64,000 nucleotides of DNA, from contig NZ_LGUE01000001.1 in the NCBI RefSeq assembly GCF_001274775.1, positions 1,523,705 through 1,587,704 on the forward strand, in the 5' to 3' direction. Shown in pieces: positions 51,401 to 60,997 of the stretch. Every line of letters begins with the position of its first letter. The stretch's first letter is position 1. Both the position numbers and the translations under genes were made by a program. The notes under the pieces are model-generated. The model saw only the letters and a list, made by a program, of their open reading frames with translations. It was not told the origin of the DNA and did no database searches. Origin of the DNA: Rossellomorea marisflavi (GTDB lineage: Bacteria; Bacillota; Bacilli; Bacillales; Bacillaceae_B).

Positions 51401-51889
51401 TCACGGTCGGGTGATCTGCTCTTTGATCCGGTGGGTTTGGCGGATATGCCGCTTCTCATGCCTGCCCAGCAGTTCGAATACCTGCTCAATGGGCATGATG
51501 CCGAAGCGGTGATGATCCATTGTTTTCTGCTCCAGCTCTTCTGATGTATAGGAAGATTCAAGGCGTTCCGTCAGCTGCCGAGAAGCATGAAGGGACTCGA
51601 TAAGTTCGTCAAAGGTTCTGTGTTCGTCAGGCGGATCGATGGGAGCGATCATCTTATGTCCGGGATCATCGAATACTGTCAGGTCGACCTTTTCTCCCTT
51701 CTCCATGGTCTCAGTAGCAGAGCGCAGTGCGAGCTCCATGAAGCGTGTTTCCGCCCCGGCCAGATGCAGGACGACTTGCGCTATGCTCCACCCCCCACTT
51801 GCAGGCTTTTCATTCAGTTCATCTTCTCTTGCTTCATGGAAGCTGTCGATCAATTCATTGCGTATGGTCTTCACATTCTCTCTCCACAT
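51401..51889 (-). CDS. DinB-family putative metal-dependent protein
   Basis: A 162-residue four-helix DinB/YfiT-type protein. The three metal-binding histidines appear in VVLHLAGAE (about residue 46) and GRHEKRHIRQ (about residues 143 and 147). The family includes bacillithiol S-transferases; the activity of this member is unknown. ATG follows AGGAGGTGTTCCC. Confidence 0.85.
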   Translation of the reverse strand: MWRENVKTIRNELIDSFHEAREDELNEKPASGGWSIAQVVLHLAGAETRFMELALRSATETMEKGEKVDLTVFDDPGHKMIAPIDPPDEHRTFDELIESLHASRQLTERLESSYTSEELEQKTMDHHRFGIMPIEQVFELLGRHEKRHIRQTHRIKEQITRP

Positions 51890-51953
51890 GGGAACACCTC
51901 CTATTGGTTATACGTTCATTCTAAACATAGTGTTATCCATTGTCTAATGAGAT

Positions 51954-51990
51954 AAAAAAAGAACTTCCCAGCATATAGCATGGGAAGTTC
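51954..51990. terminator. Terminator of yjbQ
   Basis: GAACTTCCCA / TGGGAAGTTC hairpin preceded on + (followed on -) by a seven-base A/T run. Confidence 0.85.
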
Positions 51991-51998
51991 CAATGTGT

Positions 51999-53861
51999 TC
52001 AGCAGTCTTCACAGAATTCCAATTCTCTCTTCAATTCATCCACATATTCCTTCGAACCGGTGACAATCAGGCGATCATTCATATGAAGCTCTGTATCACC
52101 GTGGGGAACGATGGAATCCTTACCCCTGAAAATCCTGACGAAAATGACATCCCCGGTGAACGGGAACTGCCTGAGGGACATGTCTTCGAACTGATGGTTC
52201 AGCATCCTGATTTCATACAAGGACGTTTCTTGATTGGTCAGGATATTCAGTACAGACGGTGATTCAATCAAGGCCCGGAGGAGTGCCTTCGTGGATAGGA
52301 AGACGGAATACACCTCGATCTCCTTCTCCCTCAGATCTTCATGAAGGTCTGCACTCTCGGCCCGGACGATTACCCGGTCCACACCTTTTGCTTTCGCTTC
52401 CACGGCTAATGAAGCATTGAGCGCTTCGTCTCCGGTGGAGATGACGAGGATATCCGAATCAAATATTCCAAGTGCTTCAATGGTCGAAGAATCATAATTC
52501 TCGATTTCATTGATGGTGAACAGCGAGTCTGCAATGGTCTGTTCCGATTTGTCCTGCCTCGTATGGTAAAGGACCGGTTCATACAGGGAGGATTGAAGCT
52601 CCCTCGATACCGGCATCGTCAGCTGATTGGCTCCAAGGAATGAAACCTTGAGCTTCTTCTCTGCCGCACTTTCTTTCGGAAATAGCTTCTTGAAGAAAAT
52701 CGGCGTGATGATACAGGCAATGACGGCGACAAGGATCAATGTTCCACTCATCTGTGGAGTAATGATCTCAATTCGCTCAGCGATCTTAGCTGCCGCGATG
52801 ACCAAGGATAGGGTCGAGGTCAGAAGGAACGCAGAAGCAAGGGTCGTCTTCGTATCATACCAATACTTCAGGAAGTACACCGGCACGACTTTCGAGATGA
52901 AGAAAGCAAGCAGCAGCAAAGGAATCAACAGAAGCATTTTCTTGTCGCTCAGGAGGGTCCAGAGGTCCAGTTCAACCCCGATCATGACGAAGAAGATCGG
53001 GATGAGGAATCCGTAGCCGAAAGAGTCCAGCTTATGGACCATTTCCTGATTGGGCGCAAGGAGTGAAACAAGCACTCCGGCAAGGAACGCCCCGAGGATA
53101 TTCTCTGCCCCCACGGTTTCCGAGATGGCCACCAGGACGATGATGAGCGTGAATACCGCCCGTGTACCGATTTGAACGGTACCTGTCGATAGACTCCTGA
53201 TGAACGGATTATTCTTCAGTCGTCTGGCAAGGAAGTAAAGCAGGATCCCCACACCGAAGAGGATGAGAAGGAGCCACATGCTTCCCTGGCCGTCCCCATA
53301 TAGGGAGACGAATACGGCAAGCAGGATCATCGTCGCAAGATCGGCGATGACCGCTACCAGGAGGATGATCTGACCGATTGCCGTCTTCATGATATGGGCC
53401 TCTTTCAACGTCGGGACCACCACTCCCAAAGAGATGGTCGAGATGATGAGGGTCATGAGGAAAGCGTTATTGATTAAACCGAACCAAACGAACAGATAAG
53501 AGAGGCCAAGGGAGACCACGAAGATCCCCAGGAAAATGATCATGGCTACCCGGAGCCTGTTCGGCTCTTCCTTCCCGTTCGGCAGCAGGGCCTTTTTCTT
53601 CTTGCCTCCCGAGAAGGCGGTGAAGTCGATTTCCAATCCACTGAGAAACATCAGGAAAATGAACCCCAATGTAGAAAGCGTCTCAAGCCACATATCCTGG
53701 TGAACAATATCAAATCCACTTTTCCCGATGATCAATCCGACGATGATCTCTGCGATGACCACGGGGATGAAGTTGAGTTTGAACTTATGGAGCAGGATAG
53801 GTGTCAGAAACGCCACAAGGATCACAATGACTAGTGACGTAACAGATGCATGTTGTTCCAT
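51999..53861 (-). CDS. yjbQ: CPA2 monovalent cation:proton antiporter (YjbQ-like)
   Basis: A 620-residue protein. Residues about 1-390 are a Na+/H+ exchanger domain with 12 or so hydrophobic segments (FLMFLSGLEIDF). It is followed by an RCK N-like domain (from about 400) whose nucleotide loop reads LGANQLT instead of GxGxxG, and an RCK C (TrkA-C) domain. It probably exports K+ or Na+ for pH or osmotic balance. ATG follows GGGGGAGAATTAGA. Confidence 0.92.
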   Translation of the reverse strand: MEQHASVTSLVIVILVAFLTPILLHKFKLNFIPVVIAEIIVGLIIGKSGFDIVHQDMWLETLSTLGFIFLMFLSGLEIDFTAFSGGKKKKALLPNGKEEPNRLRVAMIIFLGIFVVSLGLSYLFVWFGLINNAFLMTLIISTISLGVVVPTLKEAHIMKTAIGQIILLVAVIADLATMILLAVFVSLYGDGQGSMWLLLILFGVGILLYFLARRLKNNPFIRSLSTGTVQIGTRAVFTLIIVLVAISETVGAENILGAFLAGVLVSLLAPNQEMVHKLDSFGYGFLIPIFFVMIGVELDLWTLLSDKKMLLLIPLLLLAFFISKVVPVYFLKYWYDTKTTLASAFLLTSTLSLVIAAAKIAERIEIITPQMSGTLILVAVIACIITPIFFKKLFPKESAAEKKLKVSFLGANQLTMPVSRELQSSLYEPVLYHTRQDKSEQTIADSLFTINEIENYDSSTIEALGIFDSDILVISTGDEALNASLAVEAKAKGVDRVIVRAESADLHEDLREKEIEVYSVFLSTKALLRALIESPSVLNILTNQETSLYEIRMLNHQFEDMSLRQFPFTGDVIFVRIFRGKDSIVPHGDTELHMNDRLIVTGSKEYVDELKRELEFCEDC

Positions 53862-53885
53862 TCTAATTCTCCCCCTTGTCTATAG

Positions 53886-55286
53886 TTATAGTAGGTAGCT
53901 CATGAAGATGGTGGCGAGGCCGAAATAAATCAAAATCGAAATGATATCATTAATCGTAGTGATGAACGGCCCCGACGCAACCGCCGGATCGACTTTGAGC
54001 TTATGCATCACGAGCGGGACCAGGATCCCGGCAAGTGTGGCCACAAAGAGGGATATGAGCAGCGAAACCCCTATGACCAGTCCGAGGAAGAACTCACCCT
54101 TCCACACGTACACGATGATGCTGATACCGACACCGCATGTGGTACCCGTGATCAGACCGGTCCCTGCTTCACGCATGATAAGGGACCATCTGCTTTCTTT
54201 TTCAATATCTCCCGTTGCAATACCTCGAACCGCAACGGCGAGGGCCTGGGTGCCCGTATTACCGGACATCCCCGAAATGACCGGGATGAAGATGGCAAGG
54301 ACCGGCACGACGGCAAGGGTATCCTCAAAGCGGCTGATGAGACTCGCGGTGAACATGCCAAGGAACAAAAGGGCAATGAGCCACGGCAGCCTTTTCTTGG
54401 CTGCACTGAACGGGTTCTGGTCGATGGAATCAAGATCCGAGATCCCTGCGAGCTTCGAATAGTCATCGGATGCCTCTTCTTCCATGACGTCCATGATGTC
54501 ATCGACGGTGATGATACCGAGGAGGTGCTGCTGAAAATCTACAACAGGCAGGGCAAGGAAATCGTAATCCTTCATTTGTCTCGCTACTGCCTCTTGGTCT
54601 TCACTGACTCCTACAGACATGACACGTTCGCTCATGATCTCTGAGATCATCACGTCATCGTGACTGATGATAAGGTCGCGAAGGGAGATGACCCCTACTA
54701 GTTTTTTATCGTCGTCGATCACATAGATATAGTAGATGGTCTCGGCATTCGGTGCCTCGTTCTTCAAGATATACATGGCCGACCGCACCGTCTGATTCTT
54801 GCTGATGGCCACGAATTCCGTGGTCATGATACTACCGGCCGTGTATTCTTCATAATGCAGGAGTTCTTTGATCTCTTTCGCCGATTCATCATCCATGATG
54901 GTCAAATAGCTGACCACCTGTTCCTTATCCAGCTCATTCAATACATCGACCGCATCATCCGTATACATATGGGAGAGCATCTCAGCTGCATAAGAGGGAT
55001 TCATTTCGGCAAGGATATCCTGATAATCTTCTTCTTCAATATCAAGACTTTCAAAAAGCTCTGCCATTTCTTCTGGGGATAGGTAGTGATAGAGGCGGGC
55101 CCTCAATCCTTCCTCCACCCGTGCAAAGAATGTCGCCTGGTCATACGAGTGCAGTTCAATGAACTCTGAACGGAAGAGATCCATATTCTCCTCTTCAAGC
55201 GCCCTGATCAGAAGTTCTTCATCAAACATTTCCCTATCATTCGGTTTATCTTTGTCTCTTTCCTGATCTTGTGTGATATCAGTCAT
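53886..55286 (-). CDS. mgtE: Magnesium transporter MgtE
   Basis: A 466-residue Mg2+ channel: MgtE N domain (about 25-135), two CBS domains (about 140-260) and five C-terminal transmembrane helices including GNTGTQALAV and the pore region. The cytosolic domains close the channel when Mg2+ is high. I see no M-box upstream, so control differs from B. subtilis mgtE. The ATG at 55286 is preferred (AGAAGG, 8 nt). Confidence 0.94.
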   Translation of the reverse strand: MTDITQDQERDKDKPNDREMFDEELLIRALEEENMDLFRSEFIELHSYDQATFFARVEEGLRARLYHYLSPEEMAELFESLDIEEEDYQDILAEMNPSYAAEMLSHMYTDDAVDVLNELDKEQVVSYLTIMDDESAKEIKELLHYEEYTAGSIMTTEFVAISKNQTVRSAMYILKNEAPNAETIYYIYVIDDDKKLVGVISLRDLIISHDDVMISEIMSERVMSVGVSEDQEAVARQMKDYDFLALPVVDFQQHLLGIITVDDIMDVMEEEASDDYSKLAGISDLDSIDQNPFSAAKKRLPWLIALLFLGMFTASLISRFEDTLAVVPVLAIFIPVISGMSGNTGTQALAVAVRGIATGDIEKESRWSLIMREAGTGLITGTTCGVGISIIVYVWKGEFFLGLVIGVSLLISLFVATLAGILVPLVMHKLKVDPAVASGPFITTINDIISILIYFGLATIFMSYLL

Positions 55287-55473
55287 TGAACACACCTTCT
55301 TCCTATCACATGTATCTTTATCGTTTTAATACTAGCAAATCCTTCAGTTCTTGTCGCCTTAAAAATGACATCCTTTTTCTTGAAGTCCTGCGGTCCGAGC
55401 GTATATGTGAAACACTGAACCATTAATATGGCATAATTTCAATAAAAAGAAAAGCGAAAAGGAGCTGTCTGAC

Positions 55474-56205
55474 ATGAAACTGGATATCATCGGGGATATA
55501 CACGGATGTTTTGATGAATTGACCGCACTCATCGAAAAGCTTGGATACAGCTGGGATGACGGGATCCCTGTCCATCCCGGACGAAAGCTCGCCTTCATCG
55601 GGGATCTTACCGACAGGGGGCCGCGATCCTTCGATACGATCGAACTTGTGGCAGCACTATGCTCCCGGGGGAAAGCAAGGTATGTACCGGGGAATCACTG
55701 CGATAAACTGTACCGCTATTTCCTGGGCCATGATGTTCAAATCCGCCATGGACTTGAGACAACGGTAGCAGAGTGGGAATCCGCTTCTCCTTCGAAGCAG
55801 GCATCAATCAAGAAGCAGTTCCTCACCCTCTACGAACGTGCCCCTCTCTACGATGTGCTCGATGAAGGGAGATTGATCCTTGCCCACGCGGGGATCAAAG
55901 AGGAATGGATCGGGCGTAAAGATAAAAAAGTCAGGACCTTCGTTCTGTACGGAGACATCACCGGGGAACGGAATCCCGACGGGACCCCCGTCAGGAAGGA
56001 CTGGGCCAGGGGCTACCACGGACATCCCTGGATCATTTATGGCCATACTCCCGTCCCTGAACCGAGACGGATTCATCATACGGTCAATATCGATACCGGT
56101 GCCGTCTTCGGAGGACGCCTCACCGCCTTCCGCTACCCGGAACTGGAAACGGTCAGTGTGCCATCCACCATGCCATCGTTCCCCTCTAGATTCACCCGAT
56201 ACTAA
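55474..56205 (+). CDS. prpE: Bis(5'-nucleosyl)-tetraphosphatase PrpE
   Basis: A 243-residue PPP-family metallophosphoesterase with the three signature blocks [17 protein letters not shown] and GNHCDK. PrpE hydrolyses Ap4A and shows phosphatase activity; in B. subtilis it affects spore germination. ATG follows AAAAGGAGCTGTCTGAC. Confidence 0.93.
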   Translation: MKLDIIGDIHGCFDELTALIEKLGYSWDDGIPVHPGRKLAFIGDLTDRGPRSFDTIELVAALCSRGKARYVPGNHCDKLYRYFLGHDVQIRHGLETTVAEWESASPSKQASIKKQFLTLYERAPLYDVLDEGRLILAHAGIKEEWIGRKDKKVRTFVLYGDITGERNPDGTPVRKDWARGYHGHPWIIYGHTPVPEPRRIHHTVNIDTGAVFGGRLTAFRYPELETVSVPSTMPSFPSRFTRY

Positions 56206-56241
56206 ATAAGAGCGAGGGCCTCTAGGGCTCTCGCTCTTATT
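56205..56241. terminator. Shared terminator of prpE and yjbO
   Basis: AATAAGAGCGAG / CTCGCTCTTATT arms between convergent genes, touching the stop codons on both sides. Confidence 0.8.
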
Positions 56242-57130
56242 ATAGACGTTGATCCACCAACCGACACATATCTTGAGGCAGGGGGCAGTGAAGGGTCAGC
56301 TCGCGCTGTTTCACCGGATGAAAGAAGGTAAGGCGGCTGCAATGGAGTGCCTGCCGCTTCATGCGATCAAGCGTACCTCCATAAAGATCATCCCCTTCCA
56401 GCGGGTGCCCGATATGGGAAAGGTGCACCCTGATCTGGTGGGTCCTCCCTGTCTCGAGCTGCAGTCTCAAATGGGCATAGGCTCCGAACTGCTTCACGAC
56501 ACGATATCGGGTTTTTGCATGGCGGCCGTCTTCCCGGACCATCCGTTCTATGATGCTGGTCTCTTTCCTCCCGATGGGAGCTTCGATGACCCCTTCTGCA
56601 TCTGTAAACACCCCGTGAGCAATGGCTTCATACTCCCTGCTAACGTTCCCCTGCTTCTGACTCAGCGAGAAGAGATGATGAATATGCCGGTGCTTTGCCA
56701 CCAGCACGATCCCAGACGTATCTTTATCAAGCCTTGTGACGATATGGACAGTGGATGCGACATCAGTTGCCATGTAATGAAACCTGATCGCATTTGCCAA
56801 TGTCCCCCCTGCTTGATCGGTCGAAGGAATCGTCTTCATTCCAGCGGGTTTGTAAACCACCAGAACGTCCTCATCTTCATAAAGGACCTTCAAGGAAAGG
56901 GGCTCAGGGAGGATGGAGCTGTCTTCAACCGGGAAGACGACGCGGAGGCAGTCACCCGCGGTTAAGCGAAACCTTGCATCTTCCCGCTTTCCATTGACGC
57001 TAAGCTCCCCGCCTTCGAATTTGACCGCCGTCAAGGTGCGCTTGGAAATCTCATGATCCTTGAGGAAATCTTTCATGCGGCGTCCCTGGTCCTCTTCACC
57101 GATGACCCAATTCATTTCGTATCGTTTCAT
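56240..57130 (-). CDS. yjbO: RluA-family pseudouridine synthase (YjbO-like)
   Basis: A 296-residue enzyme. An N-terminal S4-like RNA-binding part (about 10-75) precedes the catalytic domain with VTRLDKDTSG (catalytic Asp). It modifies uridines in rRNA or tRNA; the target is unknown. The ATG at 57130 lies just downstream of the nadK stop, so the earlier in-frame starts within nadK are unlikely. Confidence 0.92.
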   Translation of the reverse strand: MKRYEMNWVIGEEDQGRRMKDFLKDHEISKRTLTAVKFEGGELSVNGKREDARFRLTAGDCLRVVFPVEDSSILPEPLSLKVLYEDEDVLVVYKPAGMKTIPSTDQAGGTLANAIRFHYMATDVASTVHIVTRLDKDTSGIVLVAKHRHIHHLFSLSQKQGNVSREYEAIAHGVFTDAEGVIEAPIGRKETSIIERMVREDGRHAKTRYRVVKQFGAYAHLRLQLETGRTHQIRVHLSHIGHPLEGDDLYGGTLDRMKRQALHCSRLTFFHPVKQRELTLHCPLPQDMCRLVDQRL

Positions 57131-57143
57131 GATCCTTGATCCG

Positions 57144-57938
57144 TCAGTCCGACACAAAGGAGTCATGCACCCGTTTCCAGAACGGGAACGGCCTGAACCG
57201 GGCAAATCGGATCTTTTCATCGGCCACGCGATATTGAATGCTCTTCACATCTTTGTGAAGCAGGGATAAGTGATCGATCGTGACGAGGAAGTCAGGACCG
57301 TTCACCGGCTTCAGCATGCATGTATGATGGGCCGGGAGGATGAGCGGCGAACCGATCGTCCTGAAGACGCGATTGTTGATGGACGCCATTTCAGCAAACT
57401 GGATCGCAGGGATCGACGGGTGGATGATGGCGCCGCCAAGGGCTTTGTTATAGGCCGTACTTCCTGAAGGCGTGGAAAGGCAGAGACCGTCCCCGCGGAA
57501 GCGTTCAAAGTGCTGGCCGCGTATTTCCACATCCATGACAAGAGTTCCTTCTACGCTTTTGACGGTCGATTCATTGAGGGCAAGATACCTCGTTTCCTTT
57601 CCACCGTGCTGATAGCGGATGATCGTCTCGAGTAGAGGGTATTCAATGACTTGATAAGGAGTCTTCGCAATGGCGATGACAAGCTTTTCGATCTCCTCGG
57701 GCACCCAATCTGCGTAAAAACCCAAATGGCCGGTATGCACTCCGACGAAAGCCGTCTTATCAAGTCTTGAACGATAGCGGTGAAAGGCATAGAGGAGCGT
57801 GCCGTCACCACCGACGGAGATGACGATGTCGGGTTGGTCTTCATCATATGTAAGATTAAAATCTTGAAGATAGGTCCTCATTTTATGCATCAACGTGTTG
57901 GATTTGGAATCACCTTTTGACGTGATCGCGAACTTCAT
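57144..57938 (-). CDS. nadK: NAD kinase
   Basis: A 264-residue kinase making NADP+. The hallmark [13 protein letters not shown] (about residues 45-56) and the conserved [16 protein letters not shown] are present. The ATG at 57938 has 7-nt spacing from AAAGGGG; an ATG two codons earlier is too close. Part of the relQ-nadK-yjbO unit. Confidence 0.95.
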   Translation of the reverse strand: MKFAITSKGDSKSNTLMHKMRTYLQDFNLTYDEDQPDIVISVGGDGTLLYAFHRYRSRLDKTAFVGVHTGHLGFYADWVPEEIEKLVIAIAKTPYQVIEYPLLETIIRYQHGGKETRYLALNESTVKSVEGTLVMDVEIRGQHFERFRGDGLCLSTPSGSTAYNKALGGAIIHPSIPAIQFAEMASINNRVFRTIGSPLILPAHHTCMLKPVNGPDFLVTIDHLSLLHKDVKSIQYRVADEKIRFARFRPFPFWKRVHDSFVSD

Positions 57939-57951
57939 ACTCATGCCCCTT

Positions 57952-58599
57952 TCAAGTCCCGCTGGGTCTCCCTCGCTGGTCCTTTTCCGTTTTGTTCGTA
58001 AAAATGACCTGTGCTTCCTGTATCTCTTCCCTGATGAGGCTCATCTCTTCATCAAGGCGGAAAGCAGCTTCTGCAGCACCTTGCAACCTATGTCTGATTT
58101 CTTCCGGGATCTGGCCACTATATTTATAATTCAATGAATGCTCGATCGTTGCCCAGAAGTTCATGGACAATGTCCTGATCTGGATTTCCGCCAGGATATT
58201 CACTTCCCCGTGGATGGTCTGCACGGGATAGTCGATGACGATGTGATAGGAGCGGTAGCCGCTCGGCTTCTTATGGGTCACATAGTCACGTTCCTCGATG
58301 ATGGTGAAGTCCTTCCGTGCGCGGAGCTTTTCCACCACCACATGGATATCTTCAACGAACTGGCACATCATCCTCAGTCCGGCGATGTCCTGCATCTCCT
58401 GCTGGATCGCAGACAGCTTGATTCCTTTTTTGTTCGCTTTATCCAGGATGCTGGCAATCGGCTTCACCCTGCCCGTGACAAACTCAATGGGTGAATGGAT
58501 GCTATATTTCTCATACTCACCACGCATCCCCTTCAGCTTAACCTTCAGTTCGTCAACAGCCTGTTTATACGGAGCTAAAAACTGTTCCCAATGGTTCAT
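57952..58599 (-). CDS. relQ: Small alarmone synthetase RelQ (YjbM)
   Basis: A 215-residue (p)ppGpp synthetase of the SAS1 group. It has the synthetase motifs [24 protein letters not shown] and [17 protein letters not shown] but no hydrolase or regulatory domain. It makes pppGpp/ppGpp/pGpp as a tetramer. ATG follows AGGAGGTGATGGA. nadK starts about 14 nt later. Confidence 0.95.
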   Translation of the reverse strand: MNHWEQFLAPYKQAVDELKVKLKGMRGEYEKYSIHSPIEFVTGRVKPIASILDKANKKGIKLSAIQQEMQDIAGLRMMCQFVEDIHVVVEKLRARKDFTIIEERDYVTHKKPSGYRSYHIVIDYPVQTIHGEVNILAEIQIRTLSMNFWATIEHSLNYKYSGQIPEEIRHRLQGAAEAAFRLDEEMSLIREEIQEAQVIFTNKTEKDQRGRPSGT

Positions 58600-58656
58600 T
58601 CCATCACCTCCTGGTAAGGTCGGCTGTCAATGCCTTATTGAACGATGCTCATTTGA

Positions 58657-59028
58657 TCAGTGGAAAAATACCGCTTCAACCTTAGCGACCATTTCATCAC
58701 CGTAGTTTCCGTTCCCCTGAATATTCTCGACCAGGTACTGAAGCTCATCCTGGAACTGATGCAGCTCTAGGGTCCGTTCCGCTCCGCGCGCCATGACCGG
58801 CATGCCGCTATCCAGGACGTTCTTCAGTTCCTGCCAGATCGGTTCCTCCAAATATAAATACACATACTCTTCCGCATTTTCTGCTAGGTATACAAAAGCG
58901 AATCGATCAGAGTCTGCTATGATCTGACCGGCTGCCTGGACTCCTACCAGGAGATCGTCCTGTTCTGTGTGCAGGACCAGGACACCGTTTTCAACGCTTG
59001 TCTGGTGAAACTGGATTACTTTCCTCAT
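58657..59028 (-). CDS. yjbL: UPF0738 family protein YjbL
   Basis: A 123-residue acidic soluble protein matching UPF0738 (YjbL) by sequence feel and position. Function unknown. ATG follows GGAATGAGTGTTGA. Upstream of relQ on the same strand. Confidence 0.82.
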   Translation of the reverse strand: MRKVIQFHQTSVENGVLVLHTEQDDLLVGVQAAGQIIADSDRFAFVYLAENAEEYVYLYLEEPIWQELKNVLDSGMPVMARGAERTLELHQFQDELQYLVENIQGNGNYGDEMVAKVEAVFFH

Positions 59029-59159
59029 TCAACACTCATTCCTTCCATAAAACAATCAGTATCATTCTACCACATTTCATGGATTCATCTAAACATTGAA
59101 GTTCCCCATTCGTCAATGAGATAATGAAGCAATGACCGACAGTAGAAAGGAAGACCCTC

Positions 59160-59759
59160 ATGCCAAAAGAAATCGAAATCGAATTCAAGAACCTTCTTAC
59201 ACCCGAAGAGTTTGTTAAGCTCTCTTCTGCCTTCAATGTGAAAGAAGCGGATTTTCTGCACCAATCCAATCACTACTTCGATACCGAAGATTTCAAACTG
59301 AAGGAATCCCGTTCAGCCCTTAGGATCCGGTCCAAGAGCGGACACTATACGCTGACATTGAAGACCCCCCACGGGGAAGACCTACTCGAGACCAACCAGC
59401 CCCTAAGTGAGGAGAAAGCCGCTTCTCTTCTAAAGGATAGAAGATTCCCTGAGGGTGAAGTACGGGATACTATCCTCGGGCTGAATATCGATCCAGCCAC
59501 CCTGCACCACTTCGGGACGCTGAATACAAAACGCTCCGAGCAACGATTCAAAGGTGGGCTCCTGGTTCTGGATCAGAGTGAGTACCTGGATAAAGAAGAT
59601 TATGAACTGGAATATGAAGCAGCGGACAGGACCGAAGGAGAAGCCACCTTCCTCGAGCTTCTCGAGACGTTCCAGATCCCGGTTCGACAGACCAAGAACA
59701 AAGTCAGGCGCTTTTATGATGAATTGAAGAAAAAGCAGAAGGAAAATCCTTCACAGTAG
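59160..59759 (+). CDS. yjbK: CYTH-domain protein YjbK
   Basis: A 199-residue CYTH tunnel-fold protein opening with the EIEIEFK signature, followed by alternating charged strands (LRIRSK, TLTLK, EYEAAD). CYTH enzymes hydrolyse triphosphates; the YjbK substrate is unknown. ATG follows AGAAAGGAAGACCCTC. It lies beside relQ, as in B. subtilis. Confidence 0.9.
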   Translation: MPKEIEIEFKNLLTPEEFVKLSSAFNVKEADFLHQSNHYFDTEDFKLKESRSALRIRSKSGHYTLTLKTPHGEDLLETNQPLSEEKAASLLKDRRFPEGEVRDTILGLNIDPATLHHFGTLNTKRSEQRFKGGLLVLDQSEYLDKEDYELEYEAADRTEGEATFLELLETFQIPVRQTKNKVRRFYDELKKKQKENPSQ

Positions 59760-59818
59760 AGGAATCTAACCGATAGTAACTGTATACGCCTACTAATCAG
59801 AGCAAGGAGATCCGACAC

Positions 59819-60433
59819 ATGAACATCCAACAAGTAAAAGCGATGATGGAGCTTCAGGCACTCGGTAACCTCGGGTCCATCGCCTCATCATCAAGCGAAG
59901 GCACGAATGTGTTCCAAACCGTGCTCGATCGTGCTCTTCAGACTACCGGCACCGACACATTGGGGAGTGTACAGAACCTCCTCAACACCATGCCCCATCA
60001 CGCATCTTCTCCGACGCTTGCCCTCTCTCAGGAGAATGATGCAAGCAAGTCGCAAGAAACAGGCATCGACTCCATCATCTCCAGGGCTGCCGAACGCTAC
60101 GGCATACCTGCCAAGCTGATCCACTCTGTGGTGAAACAGGAGTCGGGTTATGACCCTTCCGCCACCAGTCACGCAGGTGCTGCAGGATTGATGCAGCTCA
60201 TGCCCGGTACAGCCCGAGGACTCGGGGTCACTGACGTCTTTGATCCTGAACAGAACGTCTTTGCCGGCTCTAAGTACCTGAAACAGATGCTGGTGAAATA
60301 TGACGGGGACATGAAGCTTGCCTTGGCGGCTTACAATGCTGGGCCCGGGAATGTAGATAAGTACAGCGGAGTGCCTCCTTTCCAGGAAACTCAGAACTAT
60401 GTGAGAAAAATCATGGATTCTTATTACGCATGA
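59819..60433 (+). CDS. yjbJ: Lytic transglycosylase-domain protein YjbJ
   Basis: A 204-residue protein. A Ser/Thr-rich N-terminal ~80 residues lacks a classical signal peptide. The SLT domain follows (catalytic Glu in VVKQESGYDPSA, then AAGLMQLMPGTA and AYNAGPGNV). It cleaves glycan strands of peptidoglycan. ATG follows AAGGAGATCCGACAC. Confidence 0.9.
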   Translation: MNIQQVKAMMELQALGNLGSIASSSSEGTNVFQTVLDRALQTTGTDTLGSVQNLLNTMPHHASSPTLALSQENDASKSQETGIDSIISRAAERYGIPAKLIHSVVKQESGYDPSATSHAGAAGLMQLMPGTARGLGVTDVFDPEQNVFAGSKYLKQMLVKYDGDMKLALAAYNAGPGNVDKYSGVPPFQETQNYVRKIMDSYYA

Positions 60434-60595
60434 GCCGGCCATCGAGGCCGGCTTCTTTTTTATTTCCCCGCCCCCCTTTCATACGTTTCCCCCATCGAGG
60501 TCACACTATGGTTGAAGGGCAAGCCGATTTGTTTGTACTAACACGGCAGGCTTGCTAGAATGAACTTACAAACTTAGTAAAAAGGAGTCATTCTT

Positions 60596-60997
60596 ATGGT
60601 CGAGAAACCTAACATGCCCTATAATCTAATCGGCGAAAAGAAACTCTCCATGCTCGTAGAAGCGTTTTATCATAGAGTAGCCCGCCATCCGGAGCTGTCC
60701 AACCTGTTCCCGGATGATTTGACCGAAACAGCACGGAAACAAAAACAATTCCTGACACAATACCTGGGGGGGCCGCCGATCTACACGGAAGAACATGGGC
60801 ATCCCATGCTCCGTGCGAGACATCTTCCCTTCCCGATTACCGAGTCACGTGCCAAGGCATGGCTCGGCTGCATGCATGAAGCAATGGACGACGTACAATT
60901 AGAGGGTCCTGTACGCGAAGATTTCTTCCATCGCCTTGCACTCACCGCGCACCATATGGTGAATACCGATGAACGGGAGCAGAATGACATTGACTAG
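60596..60997 (+). CDS. yjbI: Group II truncated haemoglobin YjbI
   Basis: A 133-residue trHbO-type globin. Features include FYHRVARHPELSNLFPDD, the KQKQFLTQYLGGPP helix and HHMV-type C-terminal helices. Truncated globins bind O2 or handle reactive nitrogen and oxygen. ATG follows AAAAGGAGTCATTCTT. The 3' end overlaps spxH by up to 29 bp. Confidence 0.92.
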   Translation: MVEKPNMPYNLIGEKKLSMLVEAFYHRVARHPELSNLFPDDLTETARKQKQFLTQYLGGPPIYTEEHGHPMLRARHLPFPITESRAKAWLGCMHEAMDDVQLEGPVREDFFHRLALTAHHMVNTDEREQNDID

